This document shows positions 1 through 10,693 of a DNA stretch of 37,709 bases, piece by piece; positions within the stretch are counted from its first letter, which is position 1, and every line of letters begins with the position of its first letter. This stretch comes from Candidatus Raymondbacteria bacterium RIFOXYA2_FULL_49_16 (GTDB taxonomy: Bacteria > Fibrobacterota > OXYB2-FULL-49-7 > XYB2-FULL-49-35): positions 1-37,709 of the forward strand of contig MFYT01000068.1 of the NCBI GenBank assembly GCA_001789205.1. Reading direction: 5' to 3'. The translations under genes and the position numbers were made by a program. Under the pieces are notes generated by a model. That model saw only the letters and a program-made list of their open reading frames with translations, ran no database searches and had not been told where the DNA came from.

Positions 1-3000
1 CTTCAGGCAGCGTTGTCGCTGAAGGTCCGTGAGGACGAGGTAATCAAGCGTCTTGGCGACGCGTATTACAATGCGAAGAACCTGAAGGCCGCGCTACCGT
101 ATCTTGAGCGTGACAATGCGAAGAACGCGGGGAATGCGGAGACGTTGGAGCGTTTGGTGAACGCGTATTTGTCGGTACAGGACGCTGCGAACGCGGTGAA
201 GTATTTGAAGGTCCTGAACCAGAAGGACCCGGGGAAGTTTGGTTCGAGCTATCTTGCCGCCTATGCGTTTGTGCTGCAGAAGGACGATAAGTCTGCGCAG
301 CCGATACTTGAGAAGTATTGTGCTGCCAATGGGAGCGACGACAAGGCGCTGCGCATGCTTGCAGACTTGTACAAGCGTCAGAATAATGCCAAGGGCGCTG
401 TTGAAGTGCTTGAGAAAATGTACGCGGCAAAGGCCAGACCCGAGCTCAAGAAAGAAGTGGGAGATCTTCTTGTCAAAATAGATCTGCCCAATGCGGCTGA
501 GGCGTACGAAATCTACATAAAGACCAACCCCAAAGACAAACAAGTCCTGCTGGCCTTGCGCGATCTCTATGAAGCGCTCAAACACGACGAGTCGCTCAAT
601 CCGGTGCTGCAGCGTCTTCTGGTACTCGATCCGAGCAATGAGGCCCTCCTTTCTCGAATAGGAGACATTGATTTTGCAAACAAGCGGTACAAGGAAGCAG
701 TAACCGTTTATGCGCAGGTTGTGAAAAGGAATCCGAAGAACAGCGGTGCGGACCTAGTGCTGGGCGAATCGTATTATAATCTGAATCAATACGCGCTTGC
801 AGAACCGTTTTTAGTAAAGGCAGTCGAACGCAATTCGAATGATGTTGATCTAACCCTGCATTTAGCCCAGGTTTTTGAAAAGAACAAAAAGACCAATAAT
901 GCGGCCGATACGTACGAAAAAGTGTTTGCCAAGCGGCAGAAGGATATTGCGCTCATTGATAAGCTCATAAGTCTCAACGAGGCGCTTGGCAATAAAGCGC
1001 GCCTTATCGAGCTCTATCGGACGCGCCAGGACGTGTCGGGAAAAAAGGACAAGGATCAGCTTTTAAAGCTTGGCGCCATCTATTTGGCCCAGAAAAAGAC
1101 GAACGACGCCATCACGACATTTGAAGCTGTCTTGCTGCTCGACAAGGAGAATATGGCCGCGCTTCAAGCGCTTGCCGATCTCTACGAGCAGAACAAAAAC
1201 CTCAAGGAAGCCTCGTCCCGTCTCGAACAACTTATTGCTTTAAAACCCGACGCGGACCTCTATCTCCGGTTGGCGCACATGTATATCGACATGAAGGACA
1301 GTACCAAGGCAATCGATCCTCTCGAGAAATATACCGCAGCTAAAAAGATTGCGCCTGTGGAACTGTATGTGCTTGGAAAGTGCTATCTTACCCAGAAAGC
1401 GGCGGACAAAGCTGAGAACGCGTTGCTCAAGGCCCAGGACCAGGCGGAAAAGACCAATAAAGAACTTTTCGGCGTTGCACTTAAGACGCTCTACGGCATA
1501 TACAGCGCAAAAGGTGACAACGATAATATCAAGAAAACCCTGGTAAAACTTACGGTTTTTGATCCAAAAAATGCCGATTATAACTATGAGTTAGGCGAAC
1601 GGTTTTATCGGGACAAGGCGTACGATGCCGCGCTAAAGTCGCTTCTTGTGGCAAACGCGGTTTCCCCGAACCTGAGGAACGCGCCACTCATGATTGGCAC
1701 TATATTATATATGAAGAAACAGGGTAAACAGGCCCTGCCTTATCTCCAGGTTGCGGAAAAGGCCGATGCGAAGAACAACGATGTTCACCGGATGCTTGCC
1801 GGAATTTATAGCGAGAACCCTGCCACATTCAATCTTGCCGCGAACCAATACGAGACTGTTTTGCAGAGTGACCGAAAGGACATTGAATCCGCCAAATCGC
1901 TCATGGCGTTGTACGAGAAGCAGAAACGGCAGAAGGAGCTTGTGCCGGTCTATGAACGGATCCTTGAACTTGAGCCCGCGAACAAGGTTGCATGGCTGAA
2001 ACTGGGAACCCTCGCCGCCGATCTCAAGGACGATGCACGCACCGAACGGGCGTTCTTGAAAGTCGTGGAACTCGACCTCAAGAACCTCCAAGCGCTTATA
2101 ACCCTCGGTGAATTCTACGAAGCGCGCAAAAAATCAAAGGAGGCGATCGGCCATTATCTCAAAGTGATAGAACAGAAGCCGAAAAACCAGATTGAATTCG
2201 AACGGCGCGTGGGCGAACTATACCTTGCGGCGAACGACACGGCAAATGCCGAGACCTATTTCAGCAAGGTGATTGAAACCGACCCTTATCAGCACGAGGT
2301 CAGCTTCAAACTGGGTGTTATTACCCAGGAAAAGAAGAACTATACAGGCGCAGCCTCCTATTTCGAATTGGCGGCTGAAGCCAAACCCGAGATCGCCAAG
2401 TATAATTTTAGGGCGGGACTCTGTTATTTTAAACAGAGCGACTATCCCAACGCAAAACGGCTGCTTCTCGTAGCGCTCAAGCGGGATCCGAAGATCGCTG
2501 AGGCGAATTTTATGGTGGGACAGATTCTGATGACCCAGGACGCTTTTGCCGCTGCCATACCATATTTTGGCAGCGCAAATAAATATAAACCCGATGATCT
2601 TGATTATCTGAAATTCTACGCTGAGGCGGCATTCAAGGCGAAGAATTACCCGCAGGCTATACCGCTCTACAAGACGCTTTTGGCAAAAAAAGCCGATGAT
2701 TTCGAATCGCGGGCAAACCTCGGCCGCTGCTTCATGTACCTGAAACAGAATAAGGAAGCGCTCGGAGAATTCGATAAGGTTTTTACCGGAAGGGTGCAGC
2801 TCATTGAAGATGAATACGCCATTGGCGAGCTTTATTTCATGGAAAAACGGTCGACCGAAGCGCAGCGTATTTTGGTCAATGTGCTCCGGACCCACCCGGA
2901 GAACGCTGATGCGCAGCAGATGGTTGCTGAGATATTTGAGGCGAATGGGGACAAACAGAAGGCCATCGACCATTACGATGAAGCGGTGAAGGCGGATAAA

Positions 3001-6000
3001 AAGCGTTCTTCTCTTCTCAAGCGGGTGGGTGCCCTGTATTCAGGGCTTGCCAAAGAAGACAAGACCATTACTTCATGGGAGGAGTATCTCAAGAGTAACA
3101 ACGATGTCGAGGTGGCAAAAAAACTGCTCGCTATTTACAAGAAAAATAACCGGATTGAGGATGTGCGGCGCATGTATTCCATTATTGCCAGGGTCGACAC
3201 CAAGGACGCGGACAATCTGATGAACCTTGGTCTTCTCGACTACGAGTTCAAAAAACAGGTTGACGCTTTGGGTTCTTTTAACCGGGTGCTGGCGCTTAAT
3301 CCGAACCATAAAGAAGCGCTGTATATGGCCGGTAAAATCTATTTTGAAATAAAAGATTATACCAAGGCTTTGCCCAAATTGACCGTTGCGGTGCGCGTTG
3401 ACCCCTCGTCGATCAAGGCCGCTCTCTGCCTTGCCGACTTGTATTACGAGACAAAGAAAGCGGATGAGGCTATTGAGTTTTATAAAAAAGTTTCGGTTGT
3501 TGAGCCGCGCAATGAATATGTCCTAGACCGCCTAGTAGATCTGTATAGGATAAAAAAGCAAGATGGCGACCTCATCTTCTTCCTCAAGAAAAAGACGGAA
3601 CTCAACGCGAAAGCGGGGGATGCGTGGGTCGAGTTAGGCGTTTTCTATCGCAAGGCAAGGAGAAACGAGGAAGCTGAAGTTGCCTTCAAGAAAGGGCTCG
3701 ATATCAAAGGCGAAAACTACGATGCCTTTGTGAACCTTGCGGAAATGTTTGTCGAGAAAAAACGGGTTGAGGAGGCGATTGAGTACTATAAGAAGGCCAT
3801 CTATGTCCAGTCAAAAAATCCGGTCAACTACATGAAACTGGGGCGGATCTATCTCTCTAAAGGCGATTCAACCGCGGCCATGGACGCTTTTGAAAAAGTC
3901 CTTCAGTACGATCAGAACAGCGGAGAAGCCATCTCAATTCTCGGCAATCTCTATGTTTCGTTTAACTACCAGGACAAAGCAATATCTACGTTCCAGAAAA
4001 TTGTAAAGGCAAATCCCAAGGATCCGTCAGGATACAAAGCATTGGCCAGATCTTACCTTGGCCAATCGAAGTACCGCGAAGCAGAGGCAAATTTGAACAA
4101 CGCGTTGCGGCTTTCCCCGAAGGATGCGCAGGCGCTTTATCTTATGGGTGACCTTTACAACGCCCAGAAAGATCACGGCCGCGCTATTGCTTATTACGGC
4201 AAGGCCTATCAGCTAAATCCCGATGATATTGATAATGCAGGTAAATACGCTGATGCTCTCTACGAGGATAAAAACTTCAAAACCGCGCTGCCGGTTTTGC
4301 TCCGTCTCAAAGCCCAAAGTAAAAGTGATCCGCGTATTACAGCGGTGCTCATGGATTGCTATCTGTCTCTGGGCGACCATGCAAACGCCATGAAGTATGT
4401 TGATATCCTTGAAAAGGCCGATCCCAAGCTGCTCGCGAAGAATTTCAAGGTTGCCGTGGCATTTTACAAGCTCAATAAATTTGACAAGGCGCAGTCAATA
4501 CTTGAGGCCATGGGTCCCCAGAAAAACAAGGAATATTACAATATGCTGGCCAATATCTACATTTCCAAAAAGAAATGGAACGATGCTGCCGACGCCATGA
4601 AGGAGTTGCTGGCGCAAGATCCGAGTGATCTGAAAATGAGCCTGCAACTAGGCGATATCTACGAGAACAGGGGAGACGATGAGCTGGCGGTGGAATTGTA
4701 TAAGAAGATGGAGACACCCTATCCACGAGAATTGCTTCTCAAGGAACGCCTCGTCAAGCTGTATAAAAAGCTTGGTTCTGAAAAAGTTGAGGATCTGCGG
4801 ATCTCCTTGAACGAAGCCATTGGCCTGAACCCGAAGAACGCGGATTATCTTTTTGAACTTGCCGCAATAATGTTCAACGATGGACAAATGGGAGAGGCGC
4901 GGGCAAAGCTATCTCAGGTTGTTACCATGCTTCCAAGCCATCCTCAAGCCAACGCTCTCCTTGGACGAATCTTTCTTGAGAACAAAGACTTCGGCAGGGC
5001 TGAGCAGTATCTGCTCATTGCGGCGAAAACCATGGAAAAGGACCCGGTCATTACCCGCAGTCTGGGCGAGCTCTATCTTCAGACCAAACGGTACGACAAG
5101 GCGCGTTCCTATCTTGAGGCTACGCGCGCGGCCAATCCTCAGGACATGGGCACTATTATTAAGTTAGCTGAGGCCTACGAAAAACTCAATCTCAACGACG
5201 CCCTTTTCAATCTGTATATTACCATCACCAAGAAAGACCCGACCAATGTTGTGGCCCACAAGGGATTGGGCGACATCTATTACGGTAAAAAGCAATTCAA
5301 GGACGCAATGAGCGAATACCGCATTGTTGTTCAGCTCAAGAATGACGACGTCAAGGTTCTGAATCGTCAGGCTGGCATGCTTCTCGATATTGGGAAGATT
5401 GACGAAGCCGTGGGTCTTTTCCGAAGCTCTCTGCAGTATTCGCCAAACCAACCTGATATTGCCTACAAATTGGGTGTTATCTTTCTCAACAACAGGGGCA
5501 ATGAAGAGGCGGCAAAGGAGCAGTTCGAACGGGTCATTCTCATTGACCCGAAGAACGGAGACGCGTATAAAATGCTGGCAGCTATTTATCTGCAGGGCAA
5601 TGACCGCGCGTCGGCTGTCCGCTATTTTCAACAGGCGCTCTCGGTAAATCCCAATGATATTGAGAGTATGAGTAAGCTCGCGGACCTGATGGTAAAAGAC
5701 GGTGATATCAAAGAGGCCGAACCCATTCTTGTAAAAGCAGTGGCCGCGAATCCTAAGGATATTCAGTCCAAAATATCGCTTGGACGTCTGTATTTGAACA
5801 CCAAGCGGTTCAAAGAGGCCGAACCCCTGCTTGCAGCGGCTGAAAAGGCAAAGCCCGCGGACCTGCAACTAATGATGGATGTCATAAAAATCTATAATGG
5901 CCTGGGCCAGTTTGCCCAGGTAATCCCGCGTCTTGAGAAACTGGTGCAGTCTGGTCAGGCGACCAATGACGTGAAAATGCAGCTGGGTATCGCTTATTTC

Positions 6001-6822
6001 GGCAAGGGTGAAGTAGCCAAGGCGAAAAAGATACTCGAAGAACTGCTTACCAAGATCGAAGGTTCGGTCGAAGCCTACCAGATACTCGCGACTATCTATT
6101 ATTCGGAAAATGATCTACGCAAGGCCAAAATAGTCTTCAGAAAAATGCTCGATCTGGACAAGGCAAACCCCGAGGCGAATTTTTACCTTGGCGAACTTGC
6201 CTACGCCGACAAAGATTACGACCTTGCGGTCGTGTATTATGAAATGGTGCTTGCCTCTGATCCAAATCGTGAAGGTATCACAGACCATTTGGCTGAATGC
6301 TATGTCATCCAGGGCAACTACGAAAAGGCGAAGACTTTTATTAAGGCTGGCCTCAAAAAAGATTCGAAAAATGGAATGCTGCTCCTCAACTATGGCAAAG
6401 TCCTTTTTGCTGAGGAGAACTACAAAGAATCGCTGAAGTTTTTGAGTCTGGCCACAAAGGCCATGCCGGGCAACGATGAACCAGCTTATTTCTACCTCAT
6501 GGCCCTGGTAAAGCTAGAGGATGTCAACGCTGCGCTCAATCTCTCCAAGGAGTTTGTGGCAAAGTTCAAGAGCTCGGACAAGATCTATTTTGCCACGGGC
6601 AGCGCCTTTATGCTCGCGAAACAGGCGGACAAAGCGCTTAAAGCGTTTCAGTTGGCGCTAAAATTGAATCCAAATTATCGCGATGCGTATAAAAAATGCG
6701 GCGATATTTATTTCGGGTTTATGAAGGACAATGCTGCGGCTGTTGCGAATTACAAACGCTATGTGTCGCTGGGCGGAAATTCTGACGATATTCCCCGGCT
6801 CTTGCGCGATAAAATGCAATAA
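1..6822 (+). CDS. Giant tetratricopeptide-repeat (TPR) protein, 5' end outside window
   Basis: The frame is open from base 1 with no start that must be used, so the N-terminus is missing; about 2,270 residues are visible. Almost the whole length is tandem ~34-residue TPR units with the usual small/aromatic pattern (for example A-x-x-x-Y at unit ends, repeated N-P-K-D or D-P-x-N turns between helices). At 34 residues each there is room for more than 60 units. TPR arrays form superhelical protein-binding scaffolds. No enzymatic domain, membrane span or export signal is visible in the part present; whether it has a signal peptide cannot be judged. The C-terminus ends naturally after a last TPR (YVSLGG, then LLRDKMQ). 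It is followed 21 bp later by a small lipoprotein gene, which suggests an envelope role, but that is inference. All Glu/Lys codons before about base 400 end in G, unlike the remainder. Confidence 0.9.
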   Translation, partial: LQAALSLKVREDEVIKRLGDAYYNAKNLKAALPYLERDNAKNAGNAETLERLVNAYLSVQDAANAVKYLKVLNQKDPGKFGSSYLAAYAFVLQKDDKSAQPILEKYCAANGSDDKALRMLADLYKRQNNAKGAVEVLEKMYAAKARPELKKEVGDLLVKIDLPNAAEAYEIYIKTNPKDKQVLLALRDLYEALKHDESLNPVLQRLLVLDPSNEALLSRIGDIDFANKRYKEAVTVYAQVVKRNPKNSGADLVLGESYYNLNQYALAEPFLVKAVERNSNDVDLTLHLAQVFEKNKKTNNAADTYEKVFAKRQKDIALIDKLISLNEALGNKARLIELYRTRQDVSGKKDKDQLLKLGAIYLAQKKTNDAITTFEAVLLLDKENMAALQALADLYEQNKNLKEASSRLEQLIALKPDADLYLRLAHMYIDMKDSTKAIDPLEKYTAAKKIAPVELYVLGKCYLTQKAADKAENALLKAQDQAEKTNKELFGVALKTLYGIYSAKGDNDNIKKTLVKLTVFDPKNADYNYELGERFYRDKAYDAALKSLLVANAVSPNLRNAPLMIGTILYMKKQGKQALPYLQVAEKADAKNNDVHRMLAGIYSENPATFNLAANQYETVLQSDRKDIESAKSLMALYEKQKRQKELVPVYERILELEPANKVAWLKLGTLAADLKDDARTERAFLKVVELDLKNLQALITLGEFYEARKKSKEAIGHYLKVIEQKPKNQIEFERRVGELYLAANDTANAETYFSKVIETDPYQHEVSFKLGVITQEKKNYTGAASYFELAAEAKPEIAKYNFRAGLCYFKQSDYPNAKRLLLVALKRDPKIAEANFMVGQILMTQDAFAAAIPYFGSANKYKPDDLDYLKFYAEAAFKAKNYPQAIPLYKTLLAKKADDFESRANLGRCFMYLKQNKEALGEFDKVFTGRVQLIEDEYAIGELYFMEKRSTEAQRILVNVLRTHPENADAQQMVAEIFEANGDKQKAIDHYDEAVKADKKRSSLLKRVGALYSGLAKEDKTITSWEEYLKSNNDVEVAKKLLAIYKKNNRIEDVRRMYSIIARVDTKDADNLMNLGLLDYEFKKQVDALGSFNRVLALNPNHKEALYMAGKIYFEIKDYTKALPKLTVAVRVDPSSIKAALCLADLYYETKKADEAIEFYKKVSVVEPRNEYVLDRLVDLYRIKKQDGDLIFFLKKKTELNAKAGDAWVELGVFYRKARRNEEAEVAFKKGLDIKGENYDAFVNLAEMFVEKKRVEEAIEYYKKAIYVQSKNPVNYMKLGRIYLSKGDSTAAMDAFEKVLQYDQNSGEAISILGNLYVSFNYQDKAISTFQKIVKANPKDPSGYKALARSYLGQSKYREAEANLNNALRLSPKDAQALYLMGDLYNAQKDHGRAIAYYGKAYQLNPDDIDNAGKYADALYEDKNFKTALPVLLRLKAQSKSDPRITAVLMDCYLSLGDHANAMKYVDILEKADPKLLAKNFKVAVAFYKLNKFDKAQSILEAMGPQKNKEYYNMLANIYISKKKWNDAADAMKELLAQDPSDLKMSLQLGDIYENRGDDELAVELYKKMETPYPRELLLKERLVKLYKKLGSEKVEDLRISLNEAIGLNPKNADYLFELAAIMFNDGQMGEARAKLSQVVTMLPSHPQANALLGRIFLENKDFGRAEQYLLIAAKTMEKDPVITRSLGELYLQTKRYDKARSYLEATRAANPQDMGTIIKLAEAYEKLNLNDALFNLYITITKKDPTNVVAHKGLGDIYYGKKQFKDAMSEYRIVVQLKNDDVKVLNRQAGMLLDIGKIDEAVGLFRSSLQYSPNQPDIAYKLGVIFLNNRGNEEAAKEQFERVILIDPKNGDAYKMLAAIYLQGNDRASAVRYFQQALSVNPNDIESMSKLADLMVKDGDIKEAEPILVKAVAANPKDIQSKISLGRLYLNTKRFKEAEPLLAAAEKAKPADLQLMMDVIKIYNGLGQFAQVIPRLEKLVQSGQATNDVKMQLGIAYFGKGEVAKAKKILEELLTKIEGSVEAYQILATIYYSENDLRKAKIVFRKMLDLDKANPEANFYLGELAYADKDYDLAVVYYEMVLASDPNREGITDHLAECYVIQGNYEKAKTFIKAGLKKDSKNGMLLLNYGKVLFAEENYKESLKFLSLATKAMPGNDEPAYFYLMALVKLEDVNAALNLSKEFVAKFKSSDKIYFATGSAFMLAKQADKALKAFQLALKLNPNYRDAYKKCGDIYFGFMKDNAAAVANYKRYVSLGGNSDDIPRLLRDKMQ

Positions 6823-6843
6823 GAAAAATAAAGGAATATTCTT

Positions 6844-7038
6844 ATGAAAAAATTTCTTGTTTTAAGCGTGGTGGCTTTGCTTTTCGCAGGTTTTGCCGGT
6901 GGTTGTTCACAAAAACTGACCCAGGAAGAGAAAACGCAGCTTGAAGAGGCCAAGACGGCGGCCGAAGACGCCCAGAAAAAGCTGCACGAGATGCGTCAGG
7001 AAAAAGCCAAGCTCGAGGCTGAGAAGCAGGGGAAGTAG
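6844..7038 (+). CDS. Small coiled-coil lipoprotein
   Basis: A 64-residue protein that starts with MKK, has a hydrophobic stretch at residues 4-18 and a Cys at residue 21 preceded by A-G-G, i.e. a signal-peptidase-II type signal with a slightly unusual lipobox (Ala rather than Leu at -3). The mature ~44 residues are almost all Glu, Lys, Gln and Ala with heptad-like spacing, so they should form a single charged helix or coiled coil, as in Lpp-like small lipoproteins. AAGGA at 6831-6835 lies 8 bp before the ATG. It sits between the giant TPR gene and leuS with short gaps and is probably co-transcribed with the TPR gene. Family not recognised beyond this; a role in envelope tethering is only a possibility. 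LspA, needed to process it, is encoded at 28811. Confidence 0.8.
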   Translation: MKKFLVLSVVALLFAGFAGGCSQKLTQEEKTQLEEAKTAAEDAQKKLHEMRQEKAKLEAEKQGK

Positions 7039-7047
7039 AGCTTTTTT

Positions 7048-9744
7048 GTGGCACGCTACGATGCATCCGAGATAGAGCCCAAATGGCAGCGTTTTTGGGA
7101 TGAAGGCGGCGTTTTCAGGACGACCGCCGACCATACACGGCCCAAGTTTTATTGCCTCGACATGTTTCCGTATCCCTCTGGAGCGGGACTGCATGTAGGC
7201 CATCCCGAAGGGTATACAGCGACTGATATCATTTGCCGTTACAAACGTGCAAAAGGTTTCAATGTGCTTCACCCCATGGGTTGGGACGCTTTCGGCCTGC
7301 CTGCTGAACACTACGCCATCCAGACAGGCACGCACCCATCCATAACAACGGCGAAGAATTGCGAGACCTTTCGCAGGCAGATCAGGCGGCTTGGCCTTTC
7401 GTACGATTGGGAACGGGAGGTCAATACGACCGACCCGAAATATTACAGATGGACGCAGTGGATATTCATCAGACTGTACGAAACATGGTTCGATCCTGTT
7501 TTGGGAAAGGGACGGCCTATCAACGAACTGCCCATACCTCCGGAGGTGGCCGCAGGCGGGCCAGCTGCGGAGCGGACATACAGAGACGGTAAGAGGCTTG
7601 CATATTATGCGGACGCCCAGGTATGGTGGTGCGACAAATGCAGCATTGTCTGTGCGAACGAGGAAGTACTCGCTGATGGTTCTCATGAAAAATGCGGTAC
7701 CAAGGAGATCCGCCGCCGTAATCTCAAACAGTGGCTCATGCGCATCCCTTTGTATGCCGAACGGCTTCTCCAAGGCTTGGAAACTCTCGATTGGCCCGAG
7801 GGAATCAAGGAGATGCAGCGCAATTGGATCGGCCGTTCCTCTGGAGCGGAAGTTGATTTTACAGTCGCTATCACATCGACGGTCTCTTCCTCTTTGACGC
7901 TCAGGGTCTTCACCACGAGGCCGGACACTCTTTTTGGGGCCACGTACATGGTGGTTGCTCCGGAACATCCGTCGCTCAATGCCCTGGTTTCTCCTGAGCA
8001 GAAGGCTGCGGTTGAAATGTACAGGAAGAACGCGGCCCTTAAATCAGACTTGGACCGCACCGAACTAGCTAAGGAAAAGACAGGGGTCTTTACCGGTGCC
8101 TATGCGGTTAATCCGGTGAATGGAAACCGGATTCCTGTCTGGGTCGCTGATTATGTTCTTATGGGATATGGGACCGGCGCGATTATGGCGGTCCCAGCCC
8201 ACGATACGCGCGACTTTGAATTCGCTTCCAAATTCAATTTGCCGATTGTCTGCATCATGGAGCCCGATGCCACCTGCCCTCAAGACCTGCGCGAAATGGT
8301 CATCTCGGGAAAGGCGTGCTGGACCGAGGATGGCAGATATATCAGCAGTTCCAGCCCAATCTCGGGACTCTCCATTAATGGACTATCGAAAGAGGAGGGG
8401 GTCGCCGCAACAATTACATGGTTGGAGAAACAGGGTTTGGGCAAGGCATCTGTCAATTACAAAATAAGGGACTGGCTTTTCAGCAGGCAGCGATACTGGG
8501 GCGAGCCCTTCCCGGTAATCCACTGGAACGATGGGGGTGTTTCACTGATCCCTGAAAACGAACTTCCTGTCGTGCTGCCGGATATCGTGGATTTCAGGCC
8601 CCGTGAAGGCGGAGAAAGCCCGCTCTCTAACGCGGAAACGTGGCTCAATATAACTGATCCTGCAACAGGGCGCAAAGGACGCAGGGAAACCAATACCATG
8701 CCCCAATGGGCGGGATCGTGCTGGTACTATTTGAGATATATTAGCCCGCAATGCGATGCGGCTTTTGTGGATCCCGGCGAAGAACGGTACTGGATGCCGG
8801 TGGACCTGTATGTCGGAGGCGCGGAACATGCGGTGCTCCATCTGTTGTATAGCAGATTTTGGCACAAGGTGCTGTACGATCTTGGTCTGGTAAGCACGGA
8901 TGAGCCTTTTAAAAAGCTTTTCAATCAGGGTATGATCCTCTCCTATGCATACGAAGACGCTTCCGGAAGTCTTGTGCCTTCAGATGAAGCCGAAGAACGT
9001 AATGGGAAATTCTTTAAAAAAGGGACTGATGAGGGACTCCGCCAAATCGTCGCAAAGATGAGCAAGTCTCTGAAGAATGTCGTTAATCCTGACGAGATAG
9101 TGCGGAAACATGGCGCCGATTCCCTCCGATTGTATGAAATGTTCATGGGGCCGCTCGAAGCGACCAAGCCCTGGCAGACCCAGGGTATTGATGGTATGTA
9201 TCGTTTTCTCCAGCGCACTTTCAGAGCAATTGCCGGAGATGATGAAAAAACACCAACATTTAGTATCCTAGCGCCTCCTAAGTCATTGATTAGATTAACG
9301 CACCAGAGTATTGTTAAAGTATCAAGAGATATTGAAGATTTGTGCTTGAATACTGCGATTAGTCAACTGATGATTTTTTGCAACGAAATGCTGAAAAGTC
9401 CTGAAAGGTATCTTGCGGTATGTGAGGTCTTTGTCCAATTGCTCCATCCATTTGCCCCGCATTTGGCGGAAGAGCTTTGGGAAATGCTAGGAAAAAAGGG
9501 CGGTCTGGCTGGCGTACCATGGCCTGTTGCTGATCTGTCGCTTACAATCGAAGATACTCTCGAGATTGTCTTTCAAGTCAATGGCAAGGTCCGCGGCCAT
9601 ATCACTGTGGAGCGCGACCTTTCAAAAGAGAAGTTGGAGGAATATGCGCGCGCTGACGAGAAGGTTAAGGCGTTTATCGGGACAGGACAGATACGTAAAG
9701 TGATTGTCGTTCCAAACAAGCTGGTCAATATTGTGGTAAACTGA
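7048..9744 (+). CDS. leuS: Leucyl-tRNA synthetase
   Basis: Charges tRNA-Leu with leucine (class Ia synthetase, cytoplasmic). The 898-residue product is slightly longer than the ~860 of Escherichia coli. It has the HIGH motif as HVGH at 49-52 inside the typical FPYPSG...[10 protein letters not shown] block, a Cys-rich zinc-type insertion (CDKC ... C) near 194-220, the CP1 editing domain with [14 protein letters not shown] and [12 protein letters not shown], the KMSKS loop at 670-674, and a C-terminal VNGKVRG segment. The start is GTG; GGAAG at 7031-7035 is a modest ribosome-binding site inside the end of the lipoprotein gene. The stop lies only 5 bp from the stop of argF on the opposite strand, and no hairpin terminator is visible between the two. 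Confidence 0.97.
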   Translation: MARYDASEIEPKWQRFWDEGGVFRTTADHTRPKFYCLDMFPYPSGAGLHVGHPEGYTATDIICRYKRAKGFNVLHPMGWDAFGLPAEHYAIQTGTHPSITTAKNCETFRRQIRRLGLSYDWEREVNTTDPKYYRWTQWIFIRLYETWFDPVLGKGRPINELPIPPEVAAGGPAAERTYRDGKRLAYYADAQVWWCDKCSIVCANEEVLADGSHEKCGTKEIRRRNLKQWLMRIPLYAERLLQGLETLDWPEGIKEMQRNWIGRSSGAEVDFTVAITSTVSSSLTLRVFTTRPDTLFGATYMVVAPEHPSLNALVSPEQKAAVEMYRKNAALKSDLDRTELAKEKTGVFTGAYAVNPVNGNRIPVWVADYVLMGYGTGAIMAVPAHDTRDFEFASKFNLPIVCIMEPDATCPQDLREMVISGKACWTEDGRYISSSSPISGLSINGLSKEEGVAATITWLEKQGLGKASVNYKIRDWLFSRQRYWGEPFPVIHWNDGGVSLIPENELPVVLPDIVDFRPREGGESPLSNAETWLNITDPATGRKGRRETNTMPQWAGSCWYYLRYISPQCDAAFVDPGEERYWMPVDLYVGGAEHAVLHLLYSRFWHKVLYDLGLVSTDEPFKKLFNQGMILSYAYEDASGSLVPSDEAEERNGKFFKKGTDEGLRQIVAKMSKSLKNVVNPDEIVRKHGADSLRLYEMFMGPLEATKPWQTQGIDGMYRFLQRTFRAIAGDDEKTPTFSILAPPKSLIRLTHQSIVKVSRDIEDLCLNTAISQLMIFCNEMLKSPERYLAVCEVFVQLLHPFAPHLAEELWEMLGKKGGLAGVPWPVADLSLTIEDTLEIVFQVNGKVRGHITVERDLSKEKLEEYARADEKVKAFIGTGQIRKVIVVPNKLVNIVVN

Positions 9745-9749
9745 TACTA

Positions 9750-10673
9750 TTATTGGAACAGGAGACTCAGGACAGCCTTCTGCACGTGCAAGCGGTTTTC
9801 CGCTTCATCTAGGGTAACAGACGATACGCTATCGAGCACTTCTGACGTAATTTCCTCTTCGCGATGGGCCGGCAGGCAGTGCGAAACCAGGCAGCCCTTC
9901 TTGGCTTTTGAAACAAGTGCGCTGTTCACCTGGAAACCGGCAAAATCCTGTTTCCGTTGCTTGATCTCTTCTTCCTGACCCATGCTTGCCCACACATCCG
10001 TATAGATCAGATCAGCGTCTTTAACAGCTCTGACCGGATCATTGGTGGTTTTCAGGCTGGCGCCGCTCTGCTTCGCAGATCGCAGAACCTCCTGTTCCAC
10101 TTTCTTATCGAGTTCGTATCCTTTGGGACAAGCCAGGACCGCATGCATGCCTAGTTTTGCGCACAGGATGAAAAGTGAGGCGGCAACGTTATTTCCATCG
10201 CCTACGAACGCAACGGTGATACCTTTAAATTTTTTAAGGTGTTCCTGGATGGTAAGACCTGTGGCCAGGGCCTGACAAGGGTGAAAGGTATCGGAAAGCG
10301 CGTTGATTACGGGGATTGAGACGGCCGAGGCCATATCCTCCACGGTTTTTTGGGCAAAGGTCCTTATAACAATACCATTGACCCATCGTTCCAAGTTCCG
10401 GGCAATATCGGCGGTCGATTCTCGTTTTCCCAAGCCAATGCTCTGGTTGTCGAGGTAGATGGGATGGCCGCCCAATTGCACAACTCCTGTTTCAAAGGTG
10501 ACGCGTGTGCGCAGGGAGGGTTTTTCGAAAATAAGGGCAATTACCTTGCCGGCAAGCGCCTGTCGTGTCTTTTTACCTTGTTTGAGCTCTTTTTTTATCT
10601 GTGCGGCAAGAGAAAGCGTTTTGAGTATGTCCTTCTCAGATAAATCAAAAAGGGATAGCAAGTCTTTGTTCAT
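9750..10673 (-). CDS. argF: Ornithine carbamoyltransferase
   Basis: Makes citrulline from ornithine and carbamoyl phosphate in arginine synthesis. The 307-residue length is normal for the anabolic enzyme. The carbamoyl-phosphate loop appears as SLRTR at 53-57 (the family usually has STRTR), followed by HPCQ at 131-134, the ornithine-binding DVWASMG at 226-232, and the catalytic HCLPAHR at 265-271. Those motifs separate it from aspartate carbamoyltransferase. AAGGA precedes the ATG at a good distance. No other arg gene is in the window; its only same-strand neighbour is the small DHp-like gene 20 bp upstream, with which it is probably co-transcribed. Confidence 0.97.
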   Translation of the reverse strand: MNKDLLSLFDLSEKDILKTLSLAAQIKKELKQGKKTRQALAGKVIALIFEKPSLRTRVTFETGVVQLGGHPIYLDNQSIGLGKRESTADIARNLERWVNGIVIRTFAQKTVEDMASAVSIPVINALSDTFHPCQALATGLTIQEHLKKFKGITVAFVGDGNNVAASLFILCAKLGMHAVLACPKGYELDKKVEQEVLRSAKQSGASLKTTNDPVRAVKDADLIYTDVWASMGQEEEIKQRKQDFAGFQVNSALVSKAKKGCLVSHCLPAHREEEITSEVLDSVSSVTLDEAENRLHVQKAVLSLLFQ

Positions 10674-10693
10674 AAATTGTCCTTGTGGTGATT

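Noticed and set aside
2218-2973. Minus-strand open frame opposite the TPR gene
   Set aside because: Shadow frame created by the repeat-based codon pattern of the TPR gene; similar shadows recur at other places in the gene.
6907-7968. Minus-strand open frame (353 codons) opposite the lipoprotein and leuS
   Set aside because: It is antisense to two well-supported genes, has no recognisable domain, and no ribosome-binding site.
9740-9760. Bidirectional terminator between leuS and argF
   Set aside because: The stops are 5 bp apart and no stem with T tract is visible on either strand.
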